From NCBI RefSeq assembly GCF_022965805.1, contig NC_133101.1:47262342-47326341 (forward strand): a DNA stretch of 64,000 nucleotides, read 5' to 3'. Every line of letters begins with the position of its first letter. Positions within the stretch are counted from its first letter, which is position 1. Source of the DNA: Primulina eburnea. Taxonomy: Eukaryota > Streptophyta > Magnoliopsida > Lamiales > Gesneriaceae. Of this stretch, positions 23,646 to 36,331 are shown piece after piece. The notes under the pieces were generated by a model, which was not told the DNA's origin, ran no database searches, and was given only the letters and a program-made list of their open reading frames with translations. Made by a program: the position numbers and the translations under genes.

Positions 23646-25842
23646 TCTGAGTTCGTCCTCGAACTCACCAATCATCAAACCACATCTATCCGAAAATCTG
23701 TATGACAGAGTTTCACATCCAAACTCATTTCACTAGCCGAATCAATCCCATATTACTGGCTATACAACACCCATATACGCCAATTGCAATCCATAACAAA
23801 GCAATACCACCTGTAGTTGCTATTCCATCTGTTTATTCCAATTAAGGACATATTCCATCTTTGGTTTCAAATACCAATCGTCATCATCCGACATTGGTTT
23901 CCTACATCTATCCATTCTGAATTATCTTGATAACTAGTGCTGACATTCAGCACTAGAGTTCTACCAATATCTTTCACTATCTGAACTAGACACTCCGACT
24001 CACTGTCAATCTGTAACAAAAGTTTGAGAGAAAACAGCTTATGATATAACCTACCATAAGTGCAAACTTCATCACAATCACATCAATCTGATTATTTCTT
24101 TGCCAGTGATCTCTGTCTTCTAGTTTTGTTGGTACATCTTCTTATACAACCTACTAGATATAGATTAAACAATCTATCAATCACAATCATCTCACATCTC
24201 TATCTGAAGAAAATAGCGGAAATTTTGTCACAAAAGTAATAGAAATGTACTCCCATTTCTATTCAGGAATATACTAAGTCGATAATAATCTTCTGATTCC
24301 TAGCTTTCTGGCTTCTTTTGTTAGCGATCCAGACATATCAGTACCATTTTTACCAACCTTTCGGTACAAATTCTGTTATAACTGATCAAATCTGTCTATA
24401 CCAACACTATTTGTTCGAGTATCATACATTCTGAAATATCTGAATGAAAACTGAATCCCCTGCGGTGCGTTTCTGACACTACTTGTGACTTCAGATTCGA
24501 ACTATCCGGTATAAACAATCAGTTAATAATATAAAATAATGAAGAAATACCTACCTGGCATTCGGCTCTGACTACCCATATCAAAAGCTATAAATAATTC
24601 TGAAACATTCTGACATCACTCAATAGAAGTAGTCTGTCTGATACAATTGGAACTGCATAGTATCACACACTGAATAATAATTACAATAACACCAAATCAA
24701 CCTCAGAATATAAATATCCTATGCTGATCTAGTGAGTTTAAGAAAACTCATAACATAATAAATTCTGGCTGGTTGACCAAATCTTCATACTATCCAGATC
24801 AACTGCTATATTTCATCTGCAATTAGAATATACTCCCAACAATATAAGATGTCTCAAATACTGATTTAGAATCACAATACTCAGCAGATGTAAATCAACA
24901 CTAGAAAAAGATAATCAGAATAAGATAATCTGTCCAAATCAGATAAGAAAGTTCTGACATATCTGACATTCTGCTAATTCTGACATTCCTGATACCACAT
25001 AGTCTGAATATAAACCTGTATCAATAACTGCATTCGGATCCATACCTGACCCATTGCTGTATACAATAATCACAGTTCTCGGAATATTCAACCCAGTCTT
25101 CAAATATGCAATATAAACAATCAGATGCTGTGGATATATCCCGAAATCATAGATATAACAAGCATAATTCTTCAAAATACCCCTGAACACATAATCTGTC
25201 AATCTAGAAACAGAACTAAAATGTCTTCAAGAGAATACACAATCAACTGGATTCTTTAGCCCATACTTTCATCTGTCAATTCTTTCAATTCTCTCTGATA
25301 GAGAACCCATCTGACATCTTATATAAGCAAACACCAGTTAACTATTATCTTACTATCAAATTTTAGACTCGATTTCAGTGGATCTACTGGATACATAAGG
25401 ATACCATCTGTTCCTTTCTGTAATAATCGAGTCCTAAACCCTAAAATTTTCTAAGGACTTCTGGATCGAAAATCCTCATTTATCACCAAGATCTGGTCTT
25501 AATCTTACTATTTCTGGAACACATGCTACAATATTTCGGTACTTGTTCAGCATATTCATGTCAATAATGCAATCCAAATCAGATAGTTACAAGTACATCA
25601 TAATCTAATACAGTTCCATTCTCATCTAACTGTAGTATATACTATGTCACAGAAATTTCTGATATCAACATATTCCTCAATAGCCAAGGAATCAATACTA
25701 CAGTATACACAGACCCGACAGATACAGCATATCTCCATACTACTCATTCACAGATACTCATAACGAATGCATTAGTATATATCAATACGTATGCCATATA
25801 ATCATAAAGAATGGTACCTGTTGTAACTACTGGGTCTGTTTT
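23646..25842 (-). pseudogene. Pol relic of element F
   Basis: No frame over 90 codons in this stretch. Its order still follows the pol of relative H: a start like the H post-PPT segment, then words matching the integrase core region (for example around 24225-24290, 'caaaagtaatagaaatgtactcccatttctattcagg', matching the W.HI.MDF region), then weaker RT-like traces. The decay is far deeper than the roughly 0.6% LTR divergence allows, so it was already dead when F inserted. I see no protease or RT active site. Confidence 0.65.
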
Positions 25843-26775
25843 TCACGCATTGCCACCCGATGGTCCTGCTCCCCAGAATCTTTGGGAACCCTTCTGAGGA
25901 CACACTCTAGCAAAATGCCCATGCTGTCCGCAGATATTGCATCTACCAGTCACTCCCTGGCATTGTTCGGTGGGATGTCTCCCTCCACACCTAGCGCAAT
26001 AGACTCCAGTATAACTCGGACTGGAACCACTGGAACTGGAGGAACCACTGCCTAACTTCTTGAACTGTTTCTTCCGAGCTTTCAGCAAATCTTGCTTTCC
26101 ACTCGTGCTGCCACGTTCAAATCTCGAAGGGGATTGTGGTGTCTGGGGTTGCTTCACACACAACCTCGTTAATTGTCGAATCAGACTCTCTTCTGCTCTC
26201 TTTGCTTTACTCAAGAAATCAGCAAAGTGATAGGGTCGCTGTAGATTCATGAATGCAACTATCTCCGAATTCAATCCTCTAATGAATTGATTCACTACAG
26301 CTTCATCATCCCTAGCCATATGAGGAGCAAAACGCAACAGAGTAGAAAATTTAGCAGCATAATCATCAATATTCAATTGACCTTGACTTAAATTCTCAAA
26401 CTCTGCTTTCTTGTCTTCTCGGTACGAGGCGGAGAAAAATCTTTGATAGAATTCAGTCTTGAAGACTTCCCACGTGATCACAGTACCACGTAGTGCTAAT
26501 ACTCTTTTGATTGTAATCCACCAACTTCTGGCAGCCTCTTGTAATTGGTGAAATACCAATTTAACTCTTTGGTCATCTGTACAATCCAGTAGATCAAACA
26601 ATATCTCTATGTCCTCAACCCAGTGCTGACACGTTTCAGGCGTCTCTGTACCACTCAGAATCGGCGGCTGAAATAACTGAAATTCTGCCAACTTGGTTTC
26701 CATCGGAGTCGCTGACACATCTATCTGCGGTTCTGGTATATATGGCTGCTCATACGAAGTACTGCCTGTTTCCAA
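25843..26775 (-). CDS. Element F Gag with two zinc knuckles
   Basis: A 310-codon frame. The first codon of the open stretch is TTG; the likely start is the ATG at 26703 (residue 25, METKLAEF), which is conserved in G and H. Where MPPRR would be expected the codon is GTA. The core contains ILFDLLDC, SWWITIKR, FYQRFFSASYREDKK and RGLNSEIV (residues about 57-170), typical of chromovirus Gag. A basic Ser-rich linker follows (about 226-254), then two CCHC knuckles (260-272 CARCGGRHPTEQC; 279-292 CNICGQHGHFARVC). It would package element RNA in the cytoplasm. It is the only long open frame in F and ends without a protease fused to it. Confidence 0.88.
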   Translation of the reverse strand: METGSTSYEQPYIPEPQIDVSATPMETKLAEFQLFQPPILSGTETPETCQHWVEDIEILFDLLDCTDDQRVKLVFHQLQEAARSWWITIKRVLALRGTVITWEVFKTEFYQRFFSASYREDKKAEFENLSQGQLNIDDYAAKFSTLLRFAPHMARDDEAVVNQFIRGLNSEIVAFMNLQRPYHFADFLSKAKRAEESLIRQLTRLCVKQPQTPQSPSRFERGSTSGKQDLLKARKKQFKKLGSGSSSSSGSSPSYTGVYCARCGGRHPTEQCQGVTGRCNICGQHGHFARVCPQKGSQRFWGAGPSGGNA

Positions 26776-27144
26776 AATCCTTCGGGGAGGTACATCTGAT
26801 TACCACAAACATTAATAACCCACTAATACAATGCTGTGCCAATCCTTTCTGATCATGATCATCTTACTGCTGATCATGAATCCGATCTGATTCATATTCA
26901 AGAATACATAATACCAATTCAAATCATATAATCAGGTAAACATGTATCTTTAAGCAGTAACACATAGTCTCATGCTAGCACACAATGTCAGTCAACATTA
27001 AAATCAATCTCATGCTAGTACACACATGCAAGGAAAGAAAATTCATCTACCCCGCTCATGCTCTTCTATCTTAATCTAAGTCAGTCTAAAAGATCTATCA
27101 GTTCTGACTATCTCAATCTAAAGATCTATCTCTAAACGATCTTC

Positions 27145-27156
27145 GCTCTGATACCA
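27145..27156 (-). other. Primer binding site of element F
   Basis: Sense tggtatcagagc, initiator-Met tRNA type, 5 nt inside the 5' LTR. Confidence 0.88.
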
Positions 27157-27161
27157 CCTGT

Positions 27162-29337
27162 TATGGGGACCCGGACGCTAATCATCTTTGGGATTTAATT
27201 ATCAATTAAGATAAAACAGGGTCTAAAATTTTTTCGTTTTAAGATATAACTGCGGAAGGTAATGGAATCTAAATACTATACATGTCTGTATAAAATACAT
27301 TTCAGTATTAAAGTACAACAAGCTAATTTAAGGTTCAACTACTAAAGTCCAGTAATAAAACCAAGTCTACTGTAAGTCCGGAATCACCACGCTACACTCA
27401 TCTTCTCTCATCATCATCTTGACCCTGATCCAGCCCCACCTGTTGTCATGCACACATACAAAACAAGACAACAGCCGGATAACTCCGGTGAGAATAAATC
27501 CCAGTATAAAACATGGTAAGCATGTATATATTCAAAATAAATCATGATTAGAATCAAAATAATAGATTTCCTAATCTACGAAATCCATTTAAACTCGCAT
27601 GCAATTTAAATCAATAAATATGCACATAAACAATCTAAATCATACAAACATGCTATCATAACTGAAAGCAATAACGATGGGTCCCATGATCTAGGAGCCA
27701 CATCCATATGAGCATGCAGTCCTAATCAAATCATGTCTAGACTCGACTCAACTATAACTCTAGGGATCCCGGGGTGAATAAGACGTCACTGGCTGTCACC
27801 TACCCAACCACTCGGGGCGACTGTACGTCTTATTCCTAGACTTCGGTCCGAGCTGTATCGACGGCTGGCAATAGGAGTAATGACTACTCCTAAGTTGAGA
27901 TACACCGAACGTCTAGAAGTCTGACAATGACTGTCAAGACTTTCCTATCTTAAATGCAATGAATAACAATCTGTAAACAAAGCATAATCATATTCATAAC
28001 TGAATATCACAATTATCTTACCTGCTTGAATACAATTCTAAAATCAAAGCATAATCAGGTAACAATATAAACAATAATCTAGTATGTGATTTTATTGGGA
28101 AACTCAAATGAGATTTCATTTGAGTTGGGACTTCCCGAATATCACATGCATTATACCTTTGTCATCCCGGTCTGACGAAGACGAAGTCTCGAAGTCGAAT
28201 TTGTCCATATCTGATCTGAAATGACAATAATCAATACACTGTATCAATGCATCATCCCATTCAAAATCTGTCTGGTCAATATCTGAATAAGCTACAATCT
28301 GATTCATATCAACCATATCACAAGATAACAGAAACCAGTACTGAATCTGATCAATCTGTACCAACTGATGTTTAGACGGCATAACACTACAGTCTTGTAA
28401 TCCCGTCAGTCTTAACATCACAATTACACTACCAGAATTCCTAATAAATCTCAGTACAATCTATAACTTCAGTATCTGTACCTTGTAAAATGAATAACCG
28501 CATAATTCTGATAGCAATTTCAATCAAATCAACTCTAAAATTCATAACAATGCCATACCCAGTCTATTTCTAAATCTGACTTCGATTCTACAATATCTAC
28601 GGTAGCAGAAACACCATATCTGAATCATATTCAATTCTAACAACATCATAAATTCAAATCTTGTCTAAACGTAATAAATACGTCCTTGTGTAGCCTGCGT
28701 TGATAGGAACACAGTACCGAAGTCGGATTTCAATTCAGATAGACGTTTTACTCGCAAATCGATTTCGAAGAAAAAGAACAAAGCTTTCCCCCAAACTTGT
28801 CGATTTCCTTTGCTATTCTCAATGAGAGACGCTTGTTATATGTATATATATATATACTCCATGCATGTAGAAAAACGTGGCATACTTCTTCAAGCAGCAC
28901 GTCTCGCGCATATGCGCGGCCACTACTCGTGCATATGCGCGAGACCTACTGTCTCGGCGAGAATGCTACTCGCGCATATGCGCCATTATTTCCGCGCATA
29001 TGCGCCACCCCTTCTGGCCCTCCCGCGCATATGCGCCACTCAATTCGCGCATATGCGCCAAGGCTTCTGGAGGTGTCGCGCATATGCGCGCCTGTCTTCG
29101 CGCATGTGCGCCAACCCTACTGTGATTCTCGCACATGTGCGCCAATCTTGATCGCGCATGTGCGCCAACACATTAATTTGCACACACAATTTACACCTTT
29201 CACATGTGTTCTAATCCGATCCGTTCCGTCTATAATTATCTCAATTAATTCAATAAATCATTCCGGATTAATCTCCGATTACAGTAATCATATCCAAATC
29301 ATTTCAGATTACGGTAATTAAATTTCCGGGTATTACA
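27162..29337 (-). repeat. 5' LTR of element F
   Basis: Same length as the 3' LTR. Its outer dinucleotide on the internal side is TA rather than TG (sense CA changed to TA). It contains the palindrome array at 28903-29170, with unit changes such as tcgtgcat for tcgcgcat. Confidence 0.92.
28903..29170. repeat. GCGCATATGCGC palindrome array, F 5' LTR
   Basis: Ten units, same order as at 23194-23460 with two or three single-base changes. Confidence 0.87.
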
Positions 29338-29342
29338 ATCTG

Positions 29343-30504
29343 ACACTGTGTAGAGTACAGTGCCCTTAGCTTCATCCTCCAATCTGCATTTCTGTAACTC
29401 TTCATCTGAAGACTGGCTCGCACGAATACGGTCTAGCAAGGAAGATTGGACTGTCAGATGAGACAGTCTCGGAGCTCTGCCCTTGCGATAAACTTCTAAA
29501 CCAAACCTCTGAATCTCAGACTGAAGAGGTCTCTGCACTGACAACTGTGATACAACGACGAATTTTCTGCTCAAAGCGTCTGCGACAACATTAGCTTTCC
29601 GCGGGTGGTAGCTAATTTCGCAGTCGTAGTCTTTCACCAGTTCTAACCACTGTCTCTGTCTCATATTCAGTTCTTTCGGCGTGAAGAAATACTTGAGGCA
29701 CTTGTGATCAGTGAATATCTGACACTTCTCGCCGTACAAGTAGTGTCTTCAAATCAACAATGCAAAGACAACAACGGCTAATTCCAGATCGTGAGTCGGG
29801 TAGTTCTTCTCATGCACCTTCAACTATCTAGAAGCATAAGCTATTACCCGAACCGTCTGCATCAAGACTGCGCCTAAACCGAGCTTATATGCATCGGTGT
29901 ATAACACAAAATCTCCTTGCCCTGATGGCATGGCTAACACCAGCGCTGAAATAAGAGTTTGCTTCAAAGTATCGAAGATCTTCTGACATTCATCACTCCA
30001 AACAAATTTAGCATTCTTCTTGGTCAGTGAAGTGAGCGGCACTGCTATTGACGAAAACCCCTGAATAAACTTACGGTAGTAATCGGCTAAACTCAGAAAA
30101 CTGCGGATCTCTGAAGCATTCTTCGGCTCAACCCATTCCTTAATGGTTGCCAACTTTGCTGAATCCACGTCAATACCACTGCTAGATATAATGTGACTCA
30201 AAAAGGCTACCTTTTCCAACCAGAATTCACACTTACTGAACTTCGCAAATAAATTGCGACTCTGCAAAATCTGTAAAACTGTCCTCAAATGCTAGTTGTT
30301 CTCCTCATGGCTCTTCGAGTAAATAAGATATCGTCAATAAACACTATGACGAACTGATCGAAGTAAGGTTTAAATACTCGGTTCATGAGGTCCATGAAAA
30401 TTGCTGGAGCATTCATCAGTCCAAACGGCATCACTAAGAACTCGTAATGCCCATACCTAGTTCTAAAGGCTGTCTTGTGAACATCTGTGTCTTTCACCTT
30501 CAGC
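29343..30504 (-). pseudogene. Element A RT C-terminal part and RNase H
   Basis: In minus sense this starts at the RT palm ([19 protein letters not shown] and the catalytic IDD in VFIDDI near 30345) and shifts frame after it (about 30285-30330). It continues through the thumb (AFLSHIISSSGIDV) to RNase H with YTDA, FTDHK and DALSRK. It then runs into the spacer before the integrase zinc finger. Frameshifts lie near 30290 and 29740-29825. It joins 38595 across G and 21447 across F. Confidence 0.85.
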
Positions 30505-30509
30505 TGATG

Positions 30510-32581
30510 TGTGGGGACCCGGACGTTAATCACGTTCTAAATCATAATTATGACTAATTAATCAATTAGTATAAACAGGGTCTAAACTTTTTTTTTAAAT
30601 GCAAAGCGGAAACGTAATGTAATTAAATTCAAATTACATATTAAACATAACCTACAATTATTGTATGATCTACAATAATCCAACTAGGTTCAACTACAAG
30701 TCAGTGCTGAATCCTAAGTTGCTTCAAAGCCCGGATCTCCACGCTATCTAATCCAGCTTCGTTCTCTTCGTGACCCTGATCATAGCCCACCTGTTGCCAT
30801 GCACACATACAAACAAGACAACAGCTGGATAACTCCAGGCGAGATATAAATATCCCAGTATAAATCATGTATACATGCAATCATATAAACAATATAAAAG
30901 CATATAACAGAAAATCATATCCCATATCAAAATCATGACATGAAATAGTAACAAGAATAAATCATATTCTAAACATGTATCCTAATCAGGAACATAATCA
31001 ATATCAAGAATAACTCCTATTCTAAACCTGTACCAATATCAGGAACAGCAAGGAACATGAACCATATTCAGGAACATAATCAACATCAATAAATATAAAT
31101 CAATATAATTGTCACTCAGACTCGTGACTCCACGTTTTAGACTAGACTCAGTCCTAGCCTAGGGATCCCGATGTCCAGATGTGGTATTCCTATATTGACC
31201 ACCAGTAATAGAAAAGACTCCAGTTCTATCCACGTCGATATAACCAAACATCCAGTGTCCTGACCTAACCGTCATGGACTGTGGTCCTATCACCAATATC
31301 ATGTCCTGTGACAAAGTGTAATGGGCCAGTGACGAGTCCTCACTATCCGGCCCTTCTGTCACAAGATGAAATGTCTACGACTAAGCATATCCGCCTAGGA
31401 CTCAAGACATACATGGTCTATAAATCCATAGACCAAAAATATCAATCGTATTCAATTGCAAATATCAATGCAATAAAATAACGTATGCGATTTAGGGAAA
31501 CTCGAGTCAAACCTCACTCGAGTTGTGCAATCCCAACTCAACATTAATTTATACCTTTATCTTCTCGCTCAGAAGAAGAAGAAGTCCCGACTCTATCTCG
31601 GTTCATTCCCAATCTGGTAATAACAATACTGAACAGATATAATATCAATAAATAACTCAATTCAAAACCTGTTATGATCAATACTCAAATCAAAACTCAT
31701 AATCTGATCCATGTCAATTGAGATACAATCTAATTCATATCGATGATATCACGATATAATCGAAATCACTACTGAATCTGATCAATATCAATCAACTGAT
31801 GTTTTGACGGCATAACAGTACTGACTTCGATTCTATGATGTCTAACATGACAAGAACATTATCTATGAATCTTATTCAATTCTGACAATAGCATAATTTC
31901 AAAACATGTTAAAACGTAGCAAAACTTACGTCCAGTTGTAGCCTATGTTGATAGGAGCTCAATACTGAAGTCGGATTTGAAATCAGACGGGTAGATTTCT
32001 CGTAAGATTCAATTTATACCAGCGTTTCCCTTCGTTTCCATTTGCTTTCTTCCTTCTGAAGAAAGAACCGTAGGTATATATATATATATATACACTTACC
32101 GTGCATGTTTACAAAACGTGGCACATTTCATGTTTTCCAGGTGGCGCTCGGGCGGTCGAAAAGTGTCGCTCGAGCGCGGAACTTTCTGCCCGGATATTAG
32201 CTTATTATCCATTGGCGCTCGGGCGGTAAATCTTTACCGCTCGGGCGCGGAATTTTCTGTCGAGATACTCAGCTGAACATCTCCTGGCGCTCGGGCGGTA
32301 ATATTCTACCGCTCGGGCACCAAACATTCTGTCCAAAAAGTCAAATTGGCGCTCGGGCGGTTCTTTTCTGCCGCTCGGGCACGAGATGTTCGGCTTAACA
32401 TCTTGAGATGTTCGGTCCAACATCTCATCTCGAGATGTTTAGTCCAACATCTGGAGATGTTCGGTCCAACATCTTGGCTAATAATGTACAGATGCCCTGC
32501 TTCTTCATTTCAAGTTCGTATAACCTCAATCATGTCCATTAATCAACGTATGATTACAGTAATTAAGTCTCGGCCATTACA
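30510..32581 (-). repeat. 3' LTR of element G
   Basis: Edges tgtggggacccgg and ctcggccattaca in plus coordinates, the same as F and H. It lacks about 175 bp present at 37638-37812 of the other LTR; the junction (gtactg|acttcg) shares 'ctg' with the intact copy, suggesting a microhomology deletion. TATA run at 32074-32092. Confidence 0.9.
32140..32480. repeat. Two hairpin arrays in the G 3' LTR
   Basis: The first (32140-32390) repeats GCGCTCGGGCGGTAAA ... TTTACCGCTCGGGCGC, near-complementary arms. The second (about 32390-32480) repeats AGATGTT-CGGTCC-AACATCT. Both lie directly upstream of the TATA run in element sense, where F, B, E and H have GCGCATATGCGC units. Confidence 0.8.
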
Positions 32582-32596
32582 TTTCTCCCCCTCTAA

Positions 32597-34968
32597 GATA
32601 TGATTTCGTCCTCGAAATCACAAGCAATTCACTCGTGTAATCTAGATAATCATTTCATATCTCAAATCAGATATAAGAAGAAGACTTACAGAAATTACAA
32701 TGATATCATATCAATGGAATCACTCGTGATAGAATCAACCTCAGAACCATGGCTATACAACATCCGTGTATACCAATCACAATTCTATAGCAAATCAATA
32801 TCATTATCTGTTACTCCTATTCAAGGATATATTCAAGCTTCGGCCTCAATTACCAATAGTCATCGCCCGACATTGGCATATTTCATATCAATTTCCGAGC
32901 TATCTTCATTTGCTTTTGAATCAGTTTCATTTTCTCTATTAGATATTTGATCCTATCAAATCTGCTCTCAAGCATCACTGCAATATCATTCCCATACGAA
33001 GGAAATTCGCAGTTCTCACGGTACAATACTTTGACTAAAGCCATTTCGATAATCATCTGATAGCTATTATTGTACAATAGTTCACAAGTGACAATGAATC
33101 ATGTCAACTAGTGCTATAATTCAGCACTACATTTCCTGGGTATCCTCCAGTATCAGGATAGTTCACTCCGACAATCCATCCATTTATAGATCATAAATCA
33201 AAATTCATGATATACATTCTGCCAACAGCACAAAATCAAACGAGAATCACAGTGTGACATAATTCACTTTGGCATTCAATACAATCTAGTCCCTATTTCT
33301 GACATAATTCCCCATCATCTGGTCATGTCTGTGCCTCTTCCTGTATAATATAACATGTACAGATGTGAACAATCGTTCAATCACAATTACTATCTTGGCA
33401 AGATTGCAGTAGTGTCATCACACAATCCATAGAAATGTACTCCTATTTCTATTTAGAAATCAATAATCAAGATCAGTAATCTAAAAGTTTCTATCTGTCT
33501 GTCTTCATCTCTCAACGATTTAGACATTTCCAATACAAATTCTGACATAACTGATTTTCATCTGTTTACTTCAAAACTGTCTATTCGAATTATCATACAT
33601 TTCTTGTTACCAGAATAGTACTGAATCTACTATGGTGTGCATCTGACAATACCTGTCATTTCCAATTCGAACATCTGACACAAACAAATCAGTTAATAAT
33701 ATAAATTAAAGAAAAATACCTACCTGGTATTCGTTTCTGACTATCAAAATCAAGTTCTGAACAGTCTGATCAAACTTCTTAACTGCTTTAATCTTCAAAA
33801 TCAGTTCTGACTCGACTAAACTGTACATTAGCTCAACGGTTCATAACAATCGGTATCAAACACTGACTCAGAATGATAATAATATCGGATTAGATTCAAA
33901 TATCAATACGCAATACTGATCTAATAACCGCGTAAAACGCAATTTCTGACATTTCTGACATATTCAGTGTCGTTTTCAGCCACTGATCACGGTCTCAACT
34001 GCGCTAAAATCAATCAGTATACTATCCTCAGATATCACAGACTCTGGATACCATCTGTTACAGTCAAAATTCATATCCGAACAATTCTGTATACAACACT
34101 TTCAGTACCCAGAATATTCAATACAACTGTCAACTGTCAGATTCAATCAATCATACGCTGCGAATATATCAAAAGATCATAGATAAAACGAGCATAAAAT
34201 CATCAGAACACTTCTGAACACAGGATTTATCAACCCATACACAGAATTGAAGGATTTTCCAGAGAAACACATAATCAGATGTAACTCTAACTTTCAGGCA
34301 GTAATTCTTTCAATTGATATCTGTATTCTCTCAATTCCATCGGTATCAGTCTATAAGAAATTCTAAAATGAAACCAATACCTGGTATCAAATCAAGACTG
34401 AAATAACTCTCCCTAATATAGGACAAACCTGAAATCTCATCTGGAAGACTATAGCAAACTTTCTGCTACTGGTAAATCAATCCCTGATATGCTCAGCTTC
34501 AGTCATCAACTAAATACATAAGGAATTACTCCATTCCTTTCGATAATCCTCGAATCATATATAATACGGATATCAAGGAATTCAAAATCGAGAATCCTTA
34601 CCGTATATCATTCATTCTTTGGCCATTTCAGGTCCGAATCTTACCATCTCCTGGCAAGAATCTAAATTAGCTATGTACTTGTTCGATAGATCAATATCCA
34701 TCATCCAGTCATCATCAGACAACACAAGTACAACACACTCTAATTCAATCTCATTCTCATCTTACTGCAGTATCCACTATATCACAGCATATCACTGATA
34801 TCAAATTCTTTCCCAAAAGGTAAGGAATCAATACTTCAGTAATTACAGATCCAACAGGTAAAGCATATATCAATGCAAATCAATCAAGGATAATCATCAA
34901 GAATGCATTAGTATACATCAATACATATGCAACATAATCATAACAGATCATTACCTGTCACTGTATCA
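32597..34968 (-). pseudogene. Pol relic of element G
   Basis: Mostly closed in all frames. The segment 32883-33077 still reads as integrase (YNNSYQMIIEMA ... LIEKMKLIQKQMK) with many substitutions compared with H ([12 protein letters not shown] ... KVKLIQKRMK). The rest shows the same eroded layout as F 23646-25842. The shared decay with near-identical LTRs points to an old non-autonomous lineage. Confidence 0.68.
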
Positions 34969-35854
34969 TCAAGTGTGTCCTGGGTCTGTTTCTCGATCCT
35001 TCCCACCAGAGGATTCTGCTCCCTGAAATCTTCGGGGACCCCTCTGTGGACAAGCTTTAGAAAAATGTCCTTGCTGTTTACAGATATTGCACCTACCAGT
35101 TACTCCCCGGCATTGCTCCGTGAGGTGTCTCCCGCCGCAAACTCTGCAATAGGTTCCAGTATAACTCGGACTAGAACCGCTAGAACTAGATGAACCACTC
35201 CCTAACTTCTTGAATGGTTTCTTTCGAGCTTTCAGCAAATCCTGCTTTCCACTCGTGCTACCGCGATCAAATCAGGAGAGGGGATTGCAGTGTCTGGGGT
35301 TGCTTCACACACAACCTCCCTAGCTGTCTAATCAGACTTGCCTCAGCTCTCTTTGCTCTACTCAAGATGTCAGCAAAATGGTAAGGTCGCTGTAGATTCA
35401 TAAATGCAACTACCTCTGAATTCAACCCTCTGATAAACTAATTTACTATAGCTTCATCATTACCAGCTATCTGAGGAGCAAAATGCAGTAGAGTAGAGAA
35501 TTTGGCGGTATATTCATCAATACTCAACTGACCTTGGCTCAAATTCTCAAACTCTGCTTTCTTGTCCTCTCGGTACGAGACTGAGAAAAATCGTCGATAG
35601 AATTTAGTTCTGAATATTTCCCACGAAATCACTGTACCTCTCTGTTCCCACATTCTTCTACTGGTAATCCACCAACTCCTGGTGGCTTCTCGTAACTGAT
35701 AAGGTACCATTTTAACTCGCTGTTCATCTGTACAATCCAGTAAATCGAACAGTATTTCTATGTCATCAAACCAGTTCTGACAATCTTCAGATGCCTCTAT
35801 ACCATTCAGAATCGGCGGCTGCAGTAACTGAAACTCTCTCAGCTTTATTTCCAT
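34969..35854 (-). pseudogene. Element G Gag, broken
   Basis: It starts at ATG 35854 (MEIKLREF, matching METKLAEF of F) and is open to 35438 over the Gag core (ILFDLLDC, SWWITSRR, FYRRFFSVSYREDKK). There it meets a stop in place of the FIRGLN segment. After about 200 bp with stops, a second frame (35238-34969) carries the basic Ser-rich linker and both zinc knuckles (CRVCGGRHLTEQC and CNICKQQGHFSKAC). The upstream MPPRR position has ATT. Confidence 0.85.
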
Positions 35855-36314
35855 CTGAGTTTCTGATGCATCTATCTGATCAGACGAAGTACTACCTTTT
35901 TCTGGAATCCTTCTAGGAGGAATATCTGATAATCACAGATGTTAGTAGTAACAAGAGACAAATCCGTCTCAATCCCAATCCTGATCAGCTTACCACTGAT
36001 CAAGAATCGGTTCTGATCCAGTTTCAAATAATACATATTACCAAATCAACTCAGATATTAAGGTAACATGTAGCTTTCTAAACAGTAAAACATACTGAAA
36101 TCATAGCATGTACAATGTAGTTTCAACATTATATTCAATCATATGCCATATAAGTCCAGGCAGTAAAACATAATATCATGCTAGCATACACAATGTAATT
36201 CCACATTATAATCAATCACATGCTAGCCACCACATGCAAGGAAAGAAAACTCATTCTACCCCACTCACTCTCCTCTATCTCAGTGCTAAGGAACCTACAG
36301 TTCAAGGACCTACA

Positions 36315-36326
36315 GCTCTGATACCA
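36315..36326 (-). other. Primer binding site of element G
   Basis: Sense tggtatcagagc, 5 nt inside the 5' LTR; initiator-Met tRNA type. Confidence 0.88.
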
Positions 36327-36331
36327 CCTGT

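Larger units (their letters stand above)
21448..29342 (-). mobile_element. Element F: young gypsy element with intact gag and decayed pol
   Basis: F is 21453-29337, flanked by atctg (21448-21452 and 29338-29342), inside the A integrase. Its LTRs are 21453-23628 and 27162-29337, both exactly 2,176 bp with about 13 differences seen by eye, so the insertion is recent. Primer site 27145-27156; polypurine tract 23629-23645 (sense gagggggagaaa). Gag is open over 310 codons. In contrast, the 2.2 kb where protease and pol should be (23646-25842) has no long frame and only traces of integrase and RT wording. Confidence 0.92.
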
